DNA of 64,000 nucleotides from Thermococcus radiotolerans (GCF_002214565.1 NZ_CP015106.1:1426001-1490000); one strand, 5' to 3'; counted from the first letter of the stretch, positions 33,622-42,412 are shown. Made by a program: numbers and translations. Notes: generated from the sequence alone by a model not told the origin.

Positions 33622-34833
33622 TCACCCCACAATCATCAGGAACTTGAATATGGCCGCGCTTATCAGACCCGCGACCGGAACCGTAACAAACCAGGAGATT
33701 ATTATGTCCCTAACGATGTTCTTGTTTATTGCCTTTACTCCCCTGGCGAGGCCTATACCAATGACCGCACCAACGACCGTGTGGGTCGTCGAGATGGGCA
33801 GTCCAAGCCAGCTGGCGACGAGAACCACCGTTGCGGCGGAGAAGTCTATGGTGAAACCCCTGGTGTTGGTCAGCTCCGTTATCTTCTTCCCGACGGTCTC
33901 CATGACCTTGTAACCGTAGGTTGCGACTCCAACCGCTATCCCAAGACCACCCATGGCGAGTATCCACTTGGGAACGGGAACCAGCAAACCACCCAACCCC
34001 ATGGTGGCCACAGCGTAAACCGCCGCGACCGGGCCGATAGCGTTGGCAACGTCGTTGGCACCGTGCGCCAGGGCAACGTAACCGGATGTAATTACCTGAA
34101 CCTTCCTGAATATGGCCTCAACCCCTATGAACGGGTCGCTGCTCGGGAAGCGGAGCTTTATGAGGAGGTACGTTATCAGGAACACGATTATACCGAGCGG
34201 AATGCCGTACATGAGAACCCCGGTCTTTAAATCCTTCCCGTGGAGAACCTTGATGTAGAACATGGTTCCTATGACCACGAAGGCAAGGCCTATCCAGAAG
34301 GGCGACCAGATCCGAGCACTCCTAACCGGGTCCTTTCTCTCGAAGATACTCTTCGTCAGGGCTTTGAAGATGAAGTAGGCCATTATGGCGCCGATTATCG
34401 GCGAGAGAATCCAGCTGAGGACGACCTGCCCCATCTTGCCCCAGTTGACTATCGCAGTTCCGGCGTAGACTATTCCATAGCCCGCTATTCCGCCTATGAT
34501 GGAATGAGTCGTCGAGACCGGGAGGCCGAACTTGGTCGCTATGATGAGCCAGATCGTGGCGGCAAGGAGGGCCGCAACAGAACCGTAAACGAGCACATTC
34601 GGGTCCGTTATCATCGTCGGGTCGAGGATGCCCTTCCTTATGGTCTCAGTGACGCTCTTTCCGAAGAAGTACGCGCCCGCGAACTCAAGAACACCGGCTA
34701 TTATAACGGCCTGCTTCGGGGTTATGGCCTTCGCACCCACCGCGGTGCTCATCGAGTTGGCCGCGTCGTTGGCACCTATTGCCCAGGCCATGGAGAATCC
34801 AAGGATCACGGTTATCAGTAGCCATACGTCCAC
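33622..34833 (-). CDS. pit: Inorganic phosphate transporter, Pit family
   Basis: A 403-aa integral membrane symporter for phosphate with H+ or Na+. The two PHO4 signatures are present in inverted-repeat halves: AIGANDAANSMSTA near the N terminus and AHGANDVANAIGP in the middle, with SWLGLPISTTH and FGLPVSTTHSI as the paired second motifs. The GTG at 34833 is preferred because GGTGGTGA sits just upstream; a GTG at 34842 overlaps that Shine-Dalgarno. It is the first gene of an operon with the DUF47 gene. A possible operator is at 34888-34913. Confidence 0.93.
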   Translation of the reverse strand: MDVWLLITVILGFSMAWAIGANDAANSMSTAVGAKAITPKQAVIIAGVLEFAGAYFFGKSVTETIRKGILDPTMITDPNVLVYGSVAALLAATIWLIIATKFGLPVSTTHSIIGGIAGYGIVYAGTAIVNWGKMGQVVLSWILSPIIGAIMAYFIFKALTKSIFERKDPVRSARIWSPFWIGLAFVVIGTMFYIKVLHGKDLKTGVLMYGIPLGIIVFLITYLLIKLRFPSSDPFIGVEAIFRKVQVITSGYVALAHGANDVANAIGPVAAVYAVATMGLGGLLVPVPKWILAMGGLGIAVGVATYGYKVMETVGKKITELTNTRGFTIDFSAATVVLVASWLGLPISTTHTVVGAVIGIGLARGVKAINKNIVRDIIISWFVTVPVAGLISAAIFKFLMIVG

Positions 34834-34887
34834 CGTCACCACCGAAGCTCAATAAGGGGCAGTATATAAATATCTTGCCGCAGTAGA

Positions 34888-34913
34888 ATATAGCCGGATA
34901 CCATCCGCTATAT
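34888..34913. promoter_or_regulatory. Inverted repeat upstream of the pit promoter
   Basis: ATATAGCCGGAT and ATCCGCTATAT are near-perfect inverted arms (one extra base) around a 3-bp centre. The pit TATA box (minus strand TATTTATATAC, about 34863-34873) lies 15 bp downstream, so a protein bound here would touch the BRE region. It is a good candidate for a phosphate-responsive operator. Confidence 0.55.
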
Positions 34914-34935
34914 AGGCATAAATAGAATAAAGGGA

Positions 34936-36555
34936 TCAGGGGCTCACCTTTACGGGCTCGACCCCTATGTTCCCATCGGCCCCCATCGAGAGCCTGACGT
35001 AGTGGTAGAATCCGCCCTGGTCCGGGGACGCGTAGAGGGGCGCACCGCCGCCACCGGTTATGAGCATCTGGACGCCGTCCTCCTCGCCGTACCAGTAGAT
35101 GTGGATGTGGCTGAATATTCCGAAGGCGTTGTACTCCTTCATGAGTGCCAAGAGCCTCTTCCCGTCCTCGGGGTTCATGGCGTGGTCGCCCTCCGGCCTG
35201 GGATCCACCGGCGGGGCGTGGAGAACCAGAACAGGCCTCTTTCCAGAGTCCTTCGCCCTCTCCAGCTCTCCCTCGAGCCAGGTAAAGACCTCGTCGCTGA
35301 GCCCGTAGTCGTTCTCAACGTCGTTTATGAAGATGTAGTAGTAATCCCCAAGGGCGAAGGAATAGTCGTCCGGGCCGAAGAAGGTGTGGTAGACGTTCAC
35401 ACCCTCCCCGCGGTATTCGTGGTTTCCTGGGGCCAAGAATATGGGCTTGTTCCACTTCCATTCCTTCAGCAGGGCCGCCCACTCGTCAACCTTGCCCGAA
35501 TAGACAAGGTCACCGCCGTCGATTATGAAGAGGGCATCGTCGGAGTTTATCTCGTCCCGTATCTTCAGGAAAACCTTCGGCGGCTCCTTCCCACCGTCGG
35601 ACCTGTGGTCGCCGAAGGCTATCATCTTGTAATCCTTCAGCTCCTTCGGAACGATATCGAAGGAAGCCTCGGAAGTGCTCAGCTTGACCCAGGTATCCCC
35701 GGTTTCGGCCCCGGCGGGGAGCTCCAGGACGGACGGGTTGACGTTCTCGATGACGTAGGTCAGCTCAACGTTCTTCGAGTCCTTGACGTCAACGCTGACG
35801 TTGAAGCCCAAGGCGTGGATGTAGACCGTCGAACCGTTGACCAGCCTTATGAACCCTCCATTAACCGTCACGTTCTCACCGTCAACGATGCGCCAGTAGT
35901 AGATGAATGGCTCCCGCGTCTTGAAGGAGTCCAGATACCAGTGCTCCCCGTCGTCCGGAATTCCGTTCCAGTCGTTGTCGCCTATGACCTTGAGAACGAC
36001 GCCCTCGAACTCTCCGCTCCTGAGAACGTCCTCGGCGTCGGGGGCCTTTCCTCCCGCCAACTCCAGGGCGTACTCCACAGCGGCACCTGCGCCGGCCTTG
36101 CTCGTTCCGGTGAATACGAAGTAGGGCTTACCATCCTTGTTGAAGGCGGCGAAGACGCCCTTGTCCGGACCAACGAACTTAAGGCCGAGTTTATAGACCA
36201 CGTAGCCGAAGTAGTCGCTGACAGTTATGAGAATCGGTTTGCCCCTCAGCAGGGATCTCGCATCGGCGGGCGAGAGTATCGCGACGCCACCGTCGTACTG
36301 GCTCGCAGGGAGTATCTGGGCGTTCGGGAAGTAGTGCTTCGCCATATCCTCGTAGCCCTCGCTGACGTAAACCTTGGAGACGTCCGCCAGGCTCTTCCAC
36401 TGCGCCAGAACCCCACCCTTCTCGTAGCTCCCGAAGTCTATTCCGCCAGCGGCAGAGCTGGTAGTGGTTGACGTCTGGCTCGGACCGCTCTGACTGACGC
36501 AGCCCGAGGCCATCACAATTAAAACCAGAATGAAGGCAAAAGCGGCTTTCTTCAT
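34936..36555 (-). CDS. Secreted lipoprotein with metallophosphoesterase domain
   Basis: A 539-aa exported protein with a lipoprotein-type signal (lipobox ASGC, C19) and a Ser/Thr-rich linker. The N-terminal 230 residues contain a putative surface-anchoring or ligand-binding domain; the C-terminal calcineurin-like phosphoesterase domain has MIAFGDHRSDG, IDGGDLVYSG, APGNHEYRG, VLHAPPVDP and FSHIHIYW in the family order, giving the two-metal site. It probably dephosphorylates or cleaves phosphodiesters outside the cell, which suits its position beside the phosphate transporter. The substrate is unknown. Confidence 0.87.
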   Translation of the reverse strand: MKKAAFAFILVLIVMASGCVSQSGPSQTSTTTSSAAGGIDFGSYEKGGVLAQWKSLADVSKVYVSEGYEDMAKHYFPNAQILPASQYDGGVAILSPADARSLLRGKPILITVSDYFGYVVYKLGLKFVGPDKGVFAAFNKDGKPYFVFTGTSKAGAGAAVEYALELAGGKAPDAEDVLRSGEFEGVVLKVIGDNDWNGIPDDGEHWYLDSFKTREPFIYYWRIVDGENVTVNGGFIRLVNGSTVYIHALGFNVSVDVKDSKNVELTYVIENVNPSVLELPAGAETGDTWVKLSTSEASFDIVPKELKDYKMIAFGDHRSDGGKEPPKVFLKIRDEINSDDALFIIDGGDLVYSGKVDEWAALLKEWKWNKPIFLAPGNHEYRGEGVNVYHTFFGPDDYSFALGDYYYIFINDVENDYGLSDEVFTWLEGELERAKDSGKRPVLVLHAPPVDPRPEGDHAMNPEDGKRLLALMKEYNAFGIFSHIHIYWYGEEDGVQMLITGGGGAPLYASPDQGGFYHYVRLSMGADGNIGVEPVKVSP

Positions 36556-36663
36556 GGAATCACCTTCAGGGGGATTGGAAACGAAAGCTTAAAGCACTTT
36601 CCATTAGAAACCCGAACTCGGCAGATTTAAATAGCCCAAAGCCGAAAGTCCTTCGGTGATACC

Positions 36664-37020
36664 ATGTTCGTCGGACACTACACCGAGGTCCCCGAGAAGG
36701 ACACCGGGTTTGAGGGTGTTACCATCAGATGGCTCGTTTCTCCAAAGCTCGGAGCGAAGAACTACGCGATGCGCTACTTCGTCCTCAAGAAGGGCGCGGA
36801 GATACCGCTCCACGACCACGACTGGGAGCACGAGATATTCATCGTGAAGGGAGAGGGAATCATAACGAACGGAAAGGAAGAGTTCCACGTCAGGGAGGGC
36901 GACTTCCTCTACGTCCCGCCCAACGAGCCCCACGGCTACAAGGCGACCGGAGAAACGCTGGAGTTCCTCTGCATAATCCCGGCCAAAAAGGAGGCAATTC
37001 CCGAGGACGAGTGGGCCTAA
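36664..37020 (+). CDS. Cupin-domain protein
   Basis: A 118-aa single-domain cupin. Motif 1 LHDHDWEHEIFIVKGEG carries the His and Glu metal ligands, and motif 2 is EGDFLYVPPNEPHGYKATG. It could be an isomerase, dioxygenase or metal-dependent sensor; the family does not tell which. The start is the ATG at 36664 after GGTGAT. It converges on the second signal peptidase gene with a 4-bp overlap of stops. Confidence 0.88.
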   Translation: MFVGHYTEVPEKDTGFEGVTIRWLVSPKLGAKNYAMRYFVLKKGAEIPLHDHDWEHEIFIVKGEGIITNGKEEFHVREGDFLYVPPNEPHGYKATGETLEFLCIIPAKKEAIPEDEWA

Positions 37021-37589
37021 TGGCGCCTGTAGTGATAGACCTTTATTTTCTTCCTTCTTAGAACGAGGAGATCGGCTTTTCTGGACTTCGGGCGTATCGG
37101 TTCCTCCTCAAGCAGGAGCCAGGCTAGGTCGTAGGCCAGGGAAGCTATGACGATAAGGAAAAGGCCGAAAACGATGAGCGGAGTGTAGTACCATATCACG
37201 CCAACTTTCGGGATGACCAGGATTACCCTTCCTATAATCTGCTCGGGATAAACCTGCCAGGGGTCCGTGTACTTCCTGTTATCGCCCTTGGTAACGTAGT
37301 AGAGCCTACCGCTGGAATCCGTCTTCATGCCCACTATGCGGTGGGTTATCTTGTAGGTTGTGTTGCCTATGTCCACGCGGTAAAGAACAACATCCCCCAC
37401 GTGAAGCTCATCCGGAGAAACCGGCATCGTGATGAGTAGGTCATTGGGGTTGATGTTGGGCTCCATCGAGTCGGTCAGGATAACGACGTACTGGAAGCCG
37501 AAGACGAAGTGGAGAACAACAACTAGGGCCACGAAGAACAGGAGGAAGTATGAGACGATTGAGAGGACGTCGACACGACGTTTTGCCAT
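37017..37589 (-). CDS. Second signal peptidase I, SipW-like
   Basis: A 190-aa membrane signal peptidase with catalytic S41 (DSMEP), H83 (KITHRI) and D103 (KGDNRK), again the Ser-His-Asp type. Unlike the peptidase at 25737, it has a C-terminal membrane segment (about 138-160) and a basic tail. It is the third gene of a three-gene set that also encodes a small exported protein and a DUF2341 protein. In Bacillus and in archaea such dedicated SipW-type peptidases process TasA-like fibre subunits, and this is the likely role here. Confidence 0.88.
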   Translation of the reverse strand: MAKRRVDVLSIVSYFLLFFVALVVVLHFVFGFQYVVILTDSMEPNINPNDLLITMPVSPDELHVGDVVLYRVDIGNTTYKITHRIVGMKTDSSGRLYYVTKGDNRKYTDPWQVYPEQIIGRVILVIPKVGVIWYYTPLIVFGLFLIVIASLAYDLAWLLLEEEPIRPKSRKADLLVLRRKKIKVYHYRRH

Positions 37590-37600
37590 TAAACCACCAC

Positions 37601-38722
37601 CTAATTAAAGCTGCACTCGGCGCCCATTCTCAGTATTTCAACGTTATAGTCCGCGTACCTCACTACGTAAACCCAGTCAACGTAGGCTAAAAGATTGACG
37701 GTGGCGAGGATATCTGAGTTGGCCTGGCCGAAGCCGATGGAGATTTCCCTGTTCCTGAAGCGGTTGTTGGTCTCGAAGACGTGGGAAACAATCAAAGCAC
37801 CGCTGGAAAACTTCTCAACCCTACCGGTGCTGTTCGAGGGCGAAACGAAAATCTCGCCGAGGTAGTACTGCTTTCCAGCTTTCCCTGTGGTCTCGGGGGA
37901 GTTATCCCTGTCGTTCCCAAACTCAAAGTAAAACTTCGAACCTCCGTTCCAGTCAACGACCTCGTGGATTCCTATGTAGTCGTACCTGTCCCTCCTCCCG
38001 ACCTTCGCGTGAATGAACATGTAAAACGGGTAGCTGTCCAGCCCCTGTGCATCGGAGGCGCGTCTGAACTTGAAGACTATCCCGTACCTGTCATCCACCC
38101 TGAGGGTCGTTAACTGGGCCTCCTTGGCCTCAGAGAGGAACCACGTGGAGATAGTGGAGTTTATCTTCAGCCTGCTTCTTGAGGCATTGAGTTCACTGGG
38201 ATCAAAGGAGCTAGAACTATCAAAGATTCCCGTGTCAACATGAGAATAGTTCTCAGGGCTGTTAAAGTTGTTGAAGTAAACAAAGAGCCTGCCGGGTTTC
38301 CTGTACCTCCTGTAGGGGTTGTCCGAGCCGTAGTATATCCTGACCACCCTCCAGCCGCCTGCGGGAATGTAGGGCACTCTAAAGAAGACCGTAAAAACCC
38401 GTGAGGTTCTTCTCATCACCCAGTAGTAGAAGGGATTCCCGTTCTCGTCAACCACGTAAACGTTGCCCCGAGTCAACTGGGAATATGCAGGAATCTCCTC
38501 GGCCGGAATCGTGATGTTGAGGGTGTAGTTAATGAGGTCAAAGCCCTCAAGGTTCGTCACGTTGACGTCGATGTAGTACCTCTCAGCGGTGCAGGAACCG
38601 ATGGATTGAACAGTCAAATCAATCGAGGGGACGGAAAGCGCGGGAGCCAGAACTAGGGTAGAGACAAGCAGGAAAACCAAGCCGAAGATTCTGAGTTTAC
38701 CGTCGATGGGGTGGCGTGGCAT
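37601..38722 (-). CDS. Exported DUF2341 domain protein
   Basis: A 373-aa secreted protein: a hydrophobic signal segment at about 10-28 is followed by beta-rich domains. The DUF2341 region is recognisable around GWRVVRIYYGSDNPYRRY, after which comes a lectin- or LamG-like beta sandwich (KFYFEFGNDRD). Two cysteines remain (SCTAERY and the C-terminal CSFN), perhaps forming a disulphide. It lies 11 bp upstream of the SipW-like peptidase gene. It is likely a surface or pilus-associated adhesin or cap. The start at the ATG at 38722 has only a weak Shine-Dalgarno. Confidence 0.75.
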   Translation of the reverse strand: MPRHPIDGKLRIFGLVFLLVSTLVLAPALSVPSIDLTVQSIGSCTAERYYIDVNVTNLEGFDLINYTLNITIPAEEIPAYSQLTRGNVYVVDENGNPFYYWVMRRTSRVFTVFFRVPYIPAGGWRVVRIYYGSDNPYRRYRKPGRLFVYFNNFNSPENYSHVDTGIFDSSSSFDPSELNASRSRLKINSTISTWFLSEAKEAQLTTLRVDDRYGIVFKFRRASDAQGLDSYPFYMFIHAKVGRRDRYDYIGIHEVVDWNGGSKFYFEFGNDRDNSPETTGKAGKQYYLGEIFVSPSNSTGRVEKFSSGALIVSHVFETNNRFRNREISIGFGQANSDILATVNLLAYVDWVYVVRYADYNVEILRMGAECSFN

Positions 38723-38785
38723 GATTGAATGTCCCAGAAAAGTGTCAAAACAAATTAAAGAGGCAAAGAGGCCTCATGAGATGCC

Positions 38786-39193
38786 TCATGGAGAAACTTC
38801 CTTACCAACGACAATCAACTGAACATGGTCCATATCCAGCAGATCCGGCTGAGTAGTTAATGACACAGTAACGCTCGTAGTCGTGTCTCCGGAGATAGTA
38901 GCCTGCCCCTCTCCAATGAGGGTATCTGACTTGTCGTAGATATAAACCTGAACCACGCTACCGTCTCCAGGGGCCTGGTCAAAAGCCACATCAACGGAGG
39001 TAACTTTCAGAGTGCTCCAGTTAATGTTGTAGTTAACAGCTGCACTTCCAACAGGAGTGATTATCGTGCCAGTTCCCTGACCAACCTGCTGAACAACCAC
39101 CTGGAACGTCGGAACAGCCAGTGCAGCTCCAACAAGCGCCAGCACAAGGGCGAGTGCCAGCGGAATTAACCTCTTCTTATTACTCCTCCTCAT
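38786..39193 (-). CDS. Small exported TasA/AbpA-like surface fibre subunit (candidate)
   Basis: A 135-aa protein with a typical signal peptide (basic NKKR then hydrophobic LALALVLALVG, likely cut after ALA near residue 27) and a mature part of about 108 residues that is almost all beta, rich in Thr, Val, Ser and Gln and without cysteine. This is the pattern of SipW-dependent proteins such as TasA/camelysin and the archaeal bundling pilin AbpA, which assemble by donor-strand exchange. It is followed by the DUF2341 and SipW-like genes. The promoter has ATTTATACTT on the minus strand at 39240-39249. The fibre role is inferred from context. Confidence 0.65.
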   Translation of the reverse strand: MRRSNKKRLIPLALALVLALVGAALAVPTFQVVVQQVGQGTGTIITPVGSAAVNYNINWSTLKVTSVDVAFDQAPGDGSVVQVYIYDKSDTLIGEGQATISGDTTTSVTVSLTTQPDLLDMDHVQLIVVGKEVSP

Positions 39194-39364
39194 CCTGATT
39201 CACCTCCAGCATGAATGATTTGCTTATATGCTTGCATGGAAGTATAAATAGTTTTCGAATGCAAACCTAATTGGTTCACCCTTTGATATTGTAAGTTCTA
39301 CAAAAGAACCGCGGAATCGTTGCGGGTTTCCCAAGGACCATTGAATACTACTCAAAAGTATACG

Positions 39365-40642
39365 TCAGTGCAGGGAAACGCCCCGCAGATACGTCGAGCC
39401 GGCCCATCCAACCTGAACCTGCAGAAATTCGCCGGGTTCACCAGAATCGAGGATTATATCCTTGTAGTTAAAAGTCCTGCCCTCGACGCCGCCCTTCTTA
39501 CCCTCGCCGTGGACGAGAACCTCAACGGTTCTCCCGACGTAGGCGCGGTTTATCTCGTAGGCTATAGCAAGGCGGAGCCTGTGAAGCTCCCTCGAGCGCT
39601 CCTTGACCTTCCAGCCGGGAAGCTGCTTCCACTTCGCCGCTATCGTTCCGGGCCTCGGCGAGTAGCGCGAAACGTTGATTTTGTCGGGCCTAACGTGCTC
39701 CACCAGCTCCACGGTGTTCCTGAAGGCCTCGTCAGTTTCCCCAGGGAAGCCAACTATTATGTCCGTGTTGAGGTTCAAATCGCGAACTTTCTTACGAAAA
39801 GTTCGAACTATCTCCTCGAACTGTTCCACAGTGTACGTTCTGCCCATCCGCTTCAGAACCTCATCGTCGCCGCTCTGGACGGGCAGGTGGAGGAAGCGGT
39901 AGACCTTCTCATCGGTGTAGGCATCAACGAGCTCGTCGAGGAACTTGAGAACGTGGTTCGGGTTCATCATTCCAACCCTGACCCTGAAGTCGCCCTCGAT
40001 GGCCGTTATCTCGTCGAGGAGCTCCGCCAGGTTCGTCCCGATGTCGAAGCCGTAGCAACCGGTGTCCTCGCTCGACAGCTGTATCTCCCTGTATCCCCTG
40101 GCGAGGGCCTCCTTAACCCACTTAACGACGAGCTCAGGTTTGTAGCTCCTCAGAACCCCCCTGGCGAAGCGGGTGGCACAGTAAGTGCATGCGTTGAGGC
40201 AGCCCTCGCTTATCGGGACGACGAAGGCAACGCCGCCCTTCCAGATGCGGGGGAGTTTGAGCTTGTCTATGTTCCTCTCGCGCCAGCCCTCGACGCTGAT
40301 CAGCTTCCCGCCATTCTCCGCCAGACTTATCGCCTCTGCTATCCTGTCTATGCTCTTAACGCCAAGTATCCCAGAAACGCGGGGATCAATTACATCTAGG
40401 TTAACGTGGGGAAGGCAGCCGGTGACGATCACCCTCTTGCCCGCATCGAGGAGCTCCTTTATTCTCTCGCGCATGTGCTTTTCCGTCGGATCCTTGACGG
40501 CACAGGTGTTCACCACGACGTAATCGGCAGTTTCGGGGGTCTCCGCCAGCTCATAGCCAGCACTAACCAGAATCGCCTCCATCATCTCGGCGTCTGCCTT
40601 GTTCCTCGTGCACCCGTAGGTCTCGACGTGAACTCTGACCAT
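39365..40642 (-). CDS. tRNA t6A37 methylthiotransferase (MtaB/CDKAL1-like)
   Basis: A 425-aa radical SAM enzyme that adds a methylthio group to t6A at position 37 of ANN-decoding tRNAs. The UPF0004 domain cysteines are C11, C47 and C76; the radical SAM cluster is GCLNACTYC (C148, C152, C155); and the C-terminal TRAM domain covers about 360-420. This is the archaeal e-MtaB group rather than MiaB, which fits the absence of i6A in archaea. The ATG is at 40642. The intergenic stretch before the TRAM-protein side is short. Confidence 0.93.
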   Translation of the reverse strand: MVRVHVETYGCTRNKADAEMMEAILVSAGYELAETPETADYVVVNTCAVKDPTEKHMRERIKELLDAGKRVIVTGCLPHVNLDVIDPRVSGILGVKSIDRIAEAISLAENGGKLISVEGWRERNIDKLKLPRIWKGGVAFVVPISEGCLNACTYCATRFARGVLRSYKPELVVKWVKEALARGYREIQLSSEDTGCYGFDIGTNLAELLDEITAIEGDFRVRVGMMNPNHVLKFLDELVDAYTDEKVYRFLHLPVQSGDDEVLKRMGRTYTVEQFEEIVRTFRKKVRDLNLNTDIIVGFPGETDEAFRNTVELVEHVRPDKINVSRYSPRPGTIAAKWKQLPGWKVKERSRELHRLRLAIAYEINRAYVGRTVEVLVHGEGKKGGVEGRTFNYKDIILDSGEPGEFLQVQVGWAGSTYLRGVSLH

Positions 40643-40694
40643 CGGTGGGCGCTCTGGGAAGGGGTTTAAAAAGGGTGCGGTTCAAAAATGGGGA

Positions 40695-40994
40695 TTAAAC
40701 CGCACCCATCATACTCAGGAGCATGAAGAGAGCGGCGAAGAGAAAAACGGCCACGAGCGTTAGTGTTTTCTTTATCCATTCGCGGGGCCTGTTGAAGTGC
40801 CGCATAACGAGGTAGGAAAGGAAACAAACGATCAAAACCGGGACGAGTGCGGAAAGGGCAATGAACGCAACGTCTGGAAGATACCCATCAACCCCGACCG
40901 TGTCAAAGAGGGCCACCGTCCAGTAGAGCATGATGGGTGACAGAAGAACCATGACTCCAACTGTAACTCCAATCATTATGGAGTCCTCATCCAT
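40695..40994 (-). CDS. Small membrane protein, three predicted helices
   Basis: A 99-aa hydrophobic protein with three membrane segments and a short acidic N terminus (MDEDS). No family is recognised. The ATG at 40994 is favoured by GGTGG just upstream; the frame extends 9 codons further without a better start signal. It stands alone between the methylthiotransferase and TRAM genes. Confidence 0.65.
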   Translation of the reverse strand: MDEDSIMIGVTVGVMVLLSPIMLYWTVALFDTVGVDGYLPDVAFIALSALVPVLIVCFLSYLVMRHFNRPREWIKKTLTLVAVFLFAALFMLLSMMGAV

Positions 40995-41073
40995 GGAACC
41001 ACCAGGAAAATCTTGAGTCAATACCTTAAAAACGTCTCACAAAATGGCAGTAAGAATAGGAAGGAAAAGGAAA

Positions 41074-41286
41074 TCAGATGACTTCCGCGAAAGCGAACTT
41101 TCTCTTGACCGAGTTAATGACGATCTCGACCTCGTCGCCGACCTGAGTGTTCGGGACGAAGATAACGAAGCCCTTTATCTTGGCGATACCATCGCCACCC
41201 TTTCCAAGGCTCTCGATCCTAACTCTATACCTTTCTCCAACCTTAACAGGGGCTTCGTAGCCACCGCCAAATCCATCTCCATACAT
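41074..41286 (-). CDS. TRAM-domain RNA-binding protein
   Basis: A 70-aa single TRAM domain ([33 protein letters not shown] and [21 protein letters not shown]). Small archaeal TRAM proteins bind RNA with little sequence preference and act as RNA chaperones or in transcription termination, a role like that of bacterial cold-shock proteins. I take the ATG at 41286 (MYGDGFGGG), the usual glycine-rich start of these proteins; a TTG at 41307 is possible. The minus-strand TATA box TTTATATACC is at 41367-41377. Confidence 0.9.
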   Translation of the reverse strand: MYGDGFGGGYEAPVKVGERYRVRIESLGKGGDGIAKIKGFVIFVPNTQVGDEVEIVINSVKRKFAFAEVI

Positions 41287-41651
41287 ATCCAACACCAACT
41301 CTTTCAACTTTCAGGGCCCTTCAGGGAAAACTCCGAGAAGAGTCCCAATGATGGGTCGGCCCGAGGGTATATAAAGCTTTGGGTGATTTTTAGGCCCTTA
41401 AAGTCACTAAAAGGCTTTTTAGGCCCACAAGGGTTCAGGGATGTAACATTTGGCTAAGAAAGCCATCGAAGGCCGCGTCTCCATGCCGGCTCCAGGGTAT
41501 TTAACCTTTGGTTAACAACAAGGGGTTACAGACCTTTGCTTTCAATTCTAAGCTTCAAAAAACCCTTTTAAAGCAAATAACGAATTTTCTATTGAAAACT
41601 GACGAAACACAGGGCTGTGGAGCCCGTATCATGTGAGAGGAGGGAAGAACA
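41287..41651. other. Divergent promoter region between TRAM gene and MBH operon 1
   Basis: These 365 bp have no gene. They contain the minus-strand TATA of the TRAM gene (41367-41377), several copies of a TTTAGGCCC/TAGGCCC motif (near 41388 and 41420), a perfect SurR site (41511-41527) and a probable TATA CTTTTAAAGC for mbhA at 41565-41574. The mbhA leader would be about 55 nt. Confidence 0.6.
41511..41527 (+). promoter_or_regulatory. SurR binding site of MBH operon 1
   Basis: GTTAACAACAAGGGGTT fits GTTn3AACn5GTT exactly, the published consensus of the sulfur-responsive regulator SurR in Pyrococcus. It lies about 38 bp upstream of the likely TATA of mbhA. In Pyrococcus, reduced SurR activates hydrogenase operons when elemental sulfur is absent. 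Confidence 0.75.
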
Positions 41652-42152
41652 ATGAGTTTCATCGCTGTATTCATTTGGTCATTCCTGCTCTGGTTAGTAC
41701 TTACTGGGGGCAGTAAGGGATTACTCTGGAGTCCCGAAGAACTCATCGCGGGACTGATATTCTCGGGAGTGATCGCTTTAACAACCAAGGACATCATAGG
41801 CGAGAAGGCATCCCGCTTCCTCAACCCGGCGAAGTGGGTCGGCTTCGTAATCTATGCCATCGGGCCTCTGTTCTGGGGCATGGTCAGGGCGAACCTCGAC
41901 GTTGCCTACCGCGTCATAACGGGCAAGATAAAGCCCGGAATCGTTCGCGTTCCGGTTGAGCTTGAAAACGACACCCAGTACACGATTCTCAGCAACTCGA
42001 TAACCCTCACCCCCGGAACGCTCACCGTGGACGCGTGCCCCGAAGAGAAGGCCCTCTACGTCCACTGGATAAACGTCACCGAGAAGGAGCCGGAGAGCTC
42101 CAAGGTCATAGCGGGTTCATTTGAAAAATGGGCGAGGAGGCTGGGAAGATGA
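41652..42152 (+). CDS. mbhA: MBH subunit A (MrpE-like), operon 1
   Basis: A 166-aa membrane protein of the MrpE/MnhE family and first gene of the hydrogenase operon. Typical stretches are LWSPEELIAGLIFSGVI and ITLTPGTLTVDACPE. It belongs to the Na+/H+ antiporter module that converts the energy of H2 evolution into a sodium gradient. The ATG at 41652 follows GGAGGGAAGAAC. The stop overlaps the start of mbhB. It is about half identical by eye to its counterpart at 50028. Confidence 0.92.
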   Translation: MSFIAVFIWSFLLWLVLTGGSKGLLWSPEELIAGLIFSGVIALTTKDIIGEKASRFLNPAKWVGFVIYAIGPLFWGMVRANLDVAYRVITGKIKPGIVRVPVELENDTQYTILSNSITLTPGTLTVDACPEEKALYVHWINVTEKEPESSKVIAGSFEKWARRLGR

Positions 42153-42412
42153 TGGCACCGGAGTTCTTCTATGCCGCGATTATAGTCATGATCGGGGCGT
42201 TCCTGGCCCTGCTCAGGGTGTTCTTCGGACCGAGCGTGCCCGACAGGGTAGTCGGAGTCGACACCCTCAACACGCTGATCGTTGCTGGAATGGTTCTCCT
42301 CGGAGCGGCCTACGACAGGACGATATACATCGATATCGCCATCGTCTACGCCCTTCTGAGCTACGTGGGGACCCTGGCCATAGCCAAGTACCTCCAGGGG
42401 GGGTTGGAATGA
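42149..42412 (+). CDS. mbhB: MBH subunit B (MrpF-like), operon 1
   Basis: An 87-aa protein with three membrane helices, MrpF type: FFGPSVPDRVVGVDTLNTL is the conserved loop. It is part of the antiporter module. I take the first of two adjacent ATGs (42149), which forms an ATGA overlap with mbhA and has GGAGG 9 bp upstream. Confidence 0.92.
   Translation: MMAPEFFYAAIIVMIGAFLALLRVFFGPSVPDRVVGVDTLNTLIVAGMVLLGAAYDRTIYIDIAIVYALLSYVGTLAIAKYLQGGLE

Noticed and set aside
35002-36471. A 489-codon plus-strand open frame opposite the metallophosphoesterase
   Set aside because: It has Val/Leu/Glu-biased shadow composition and no recognisable motif, and the minus-strand gene has signal peptide, lipobox and all phosphoesterase motifs.
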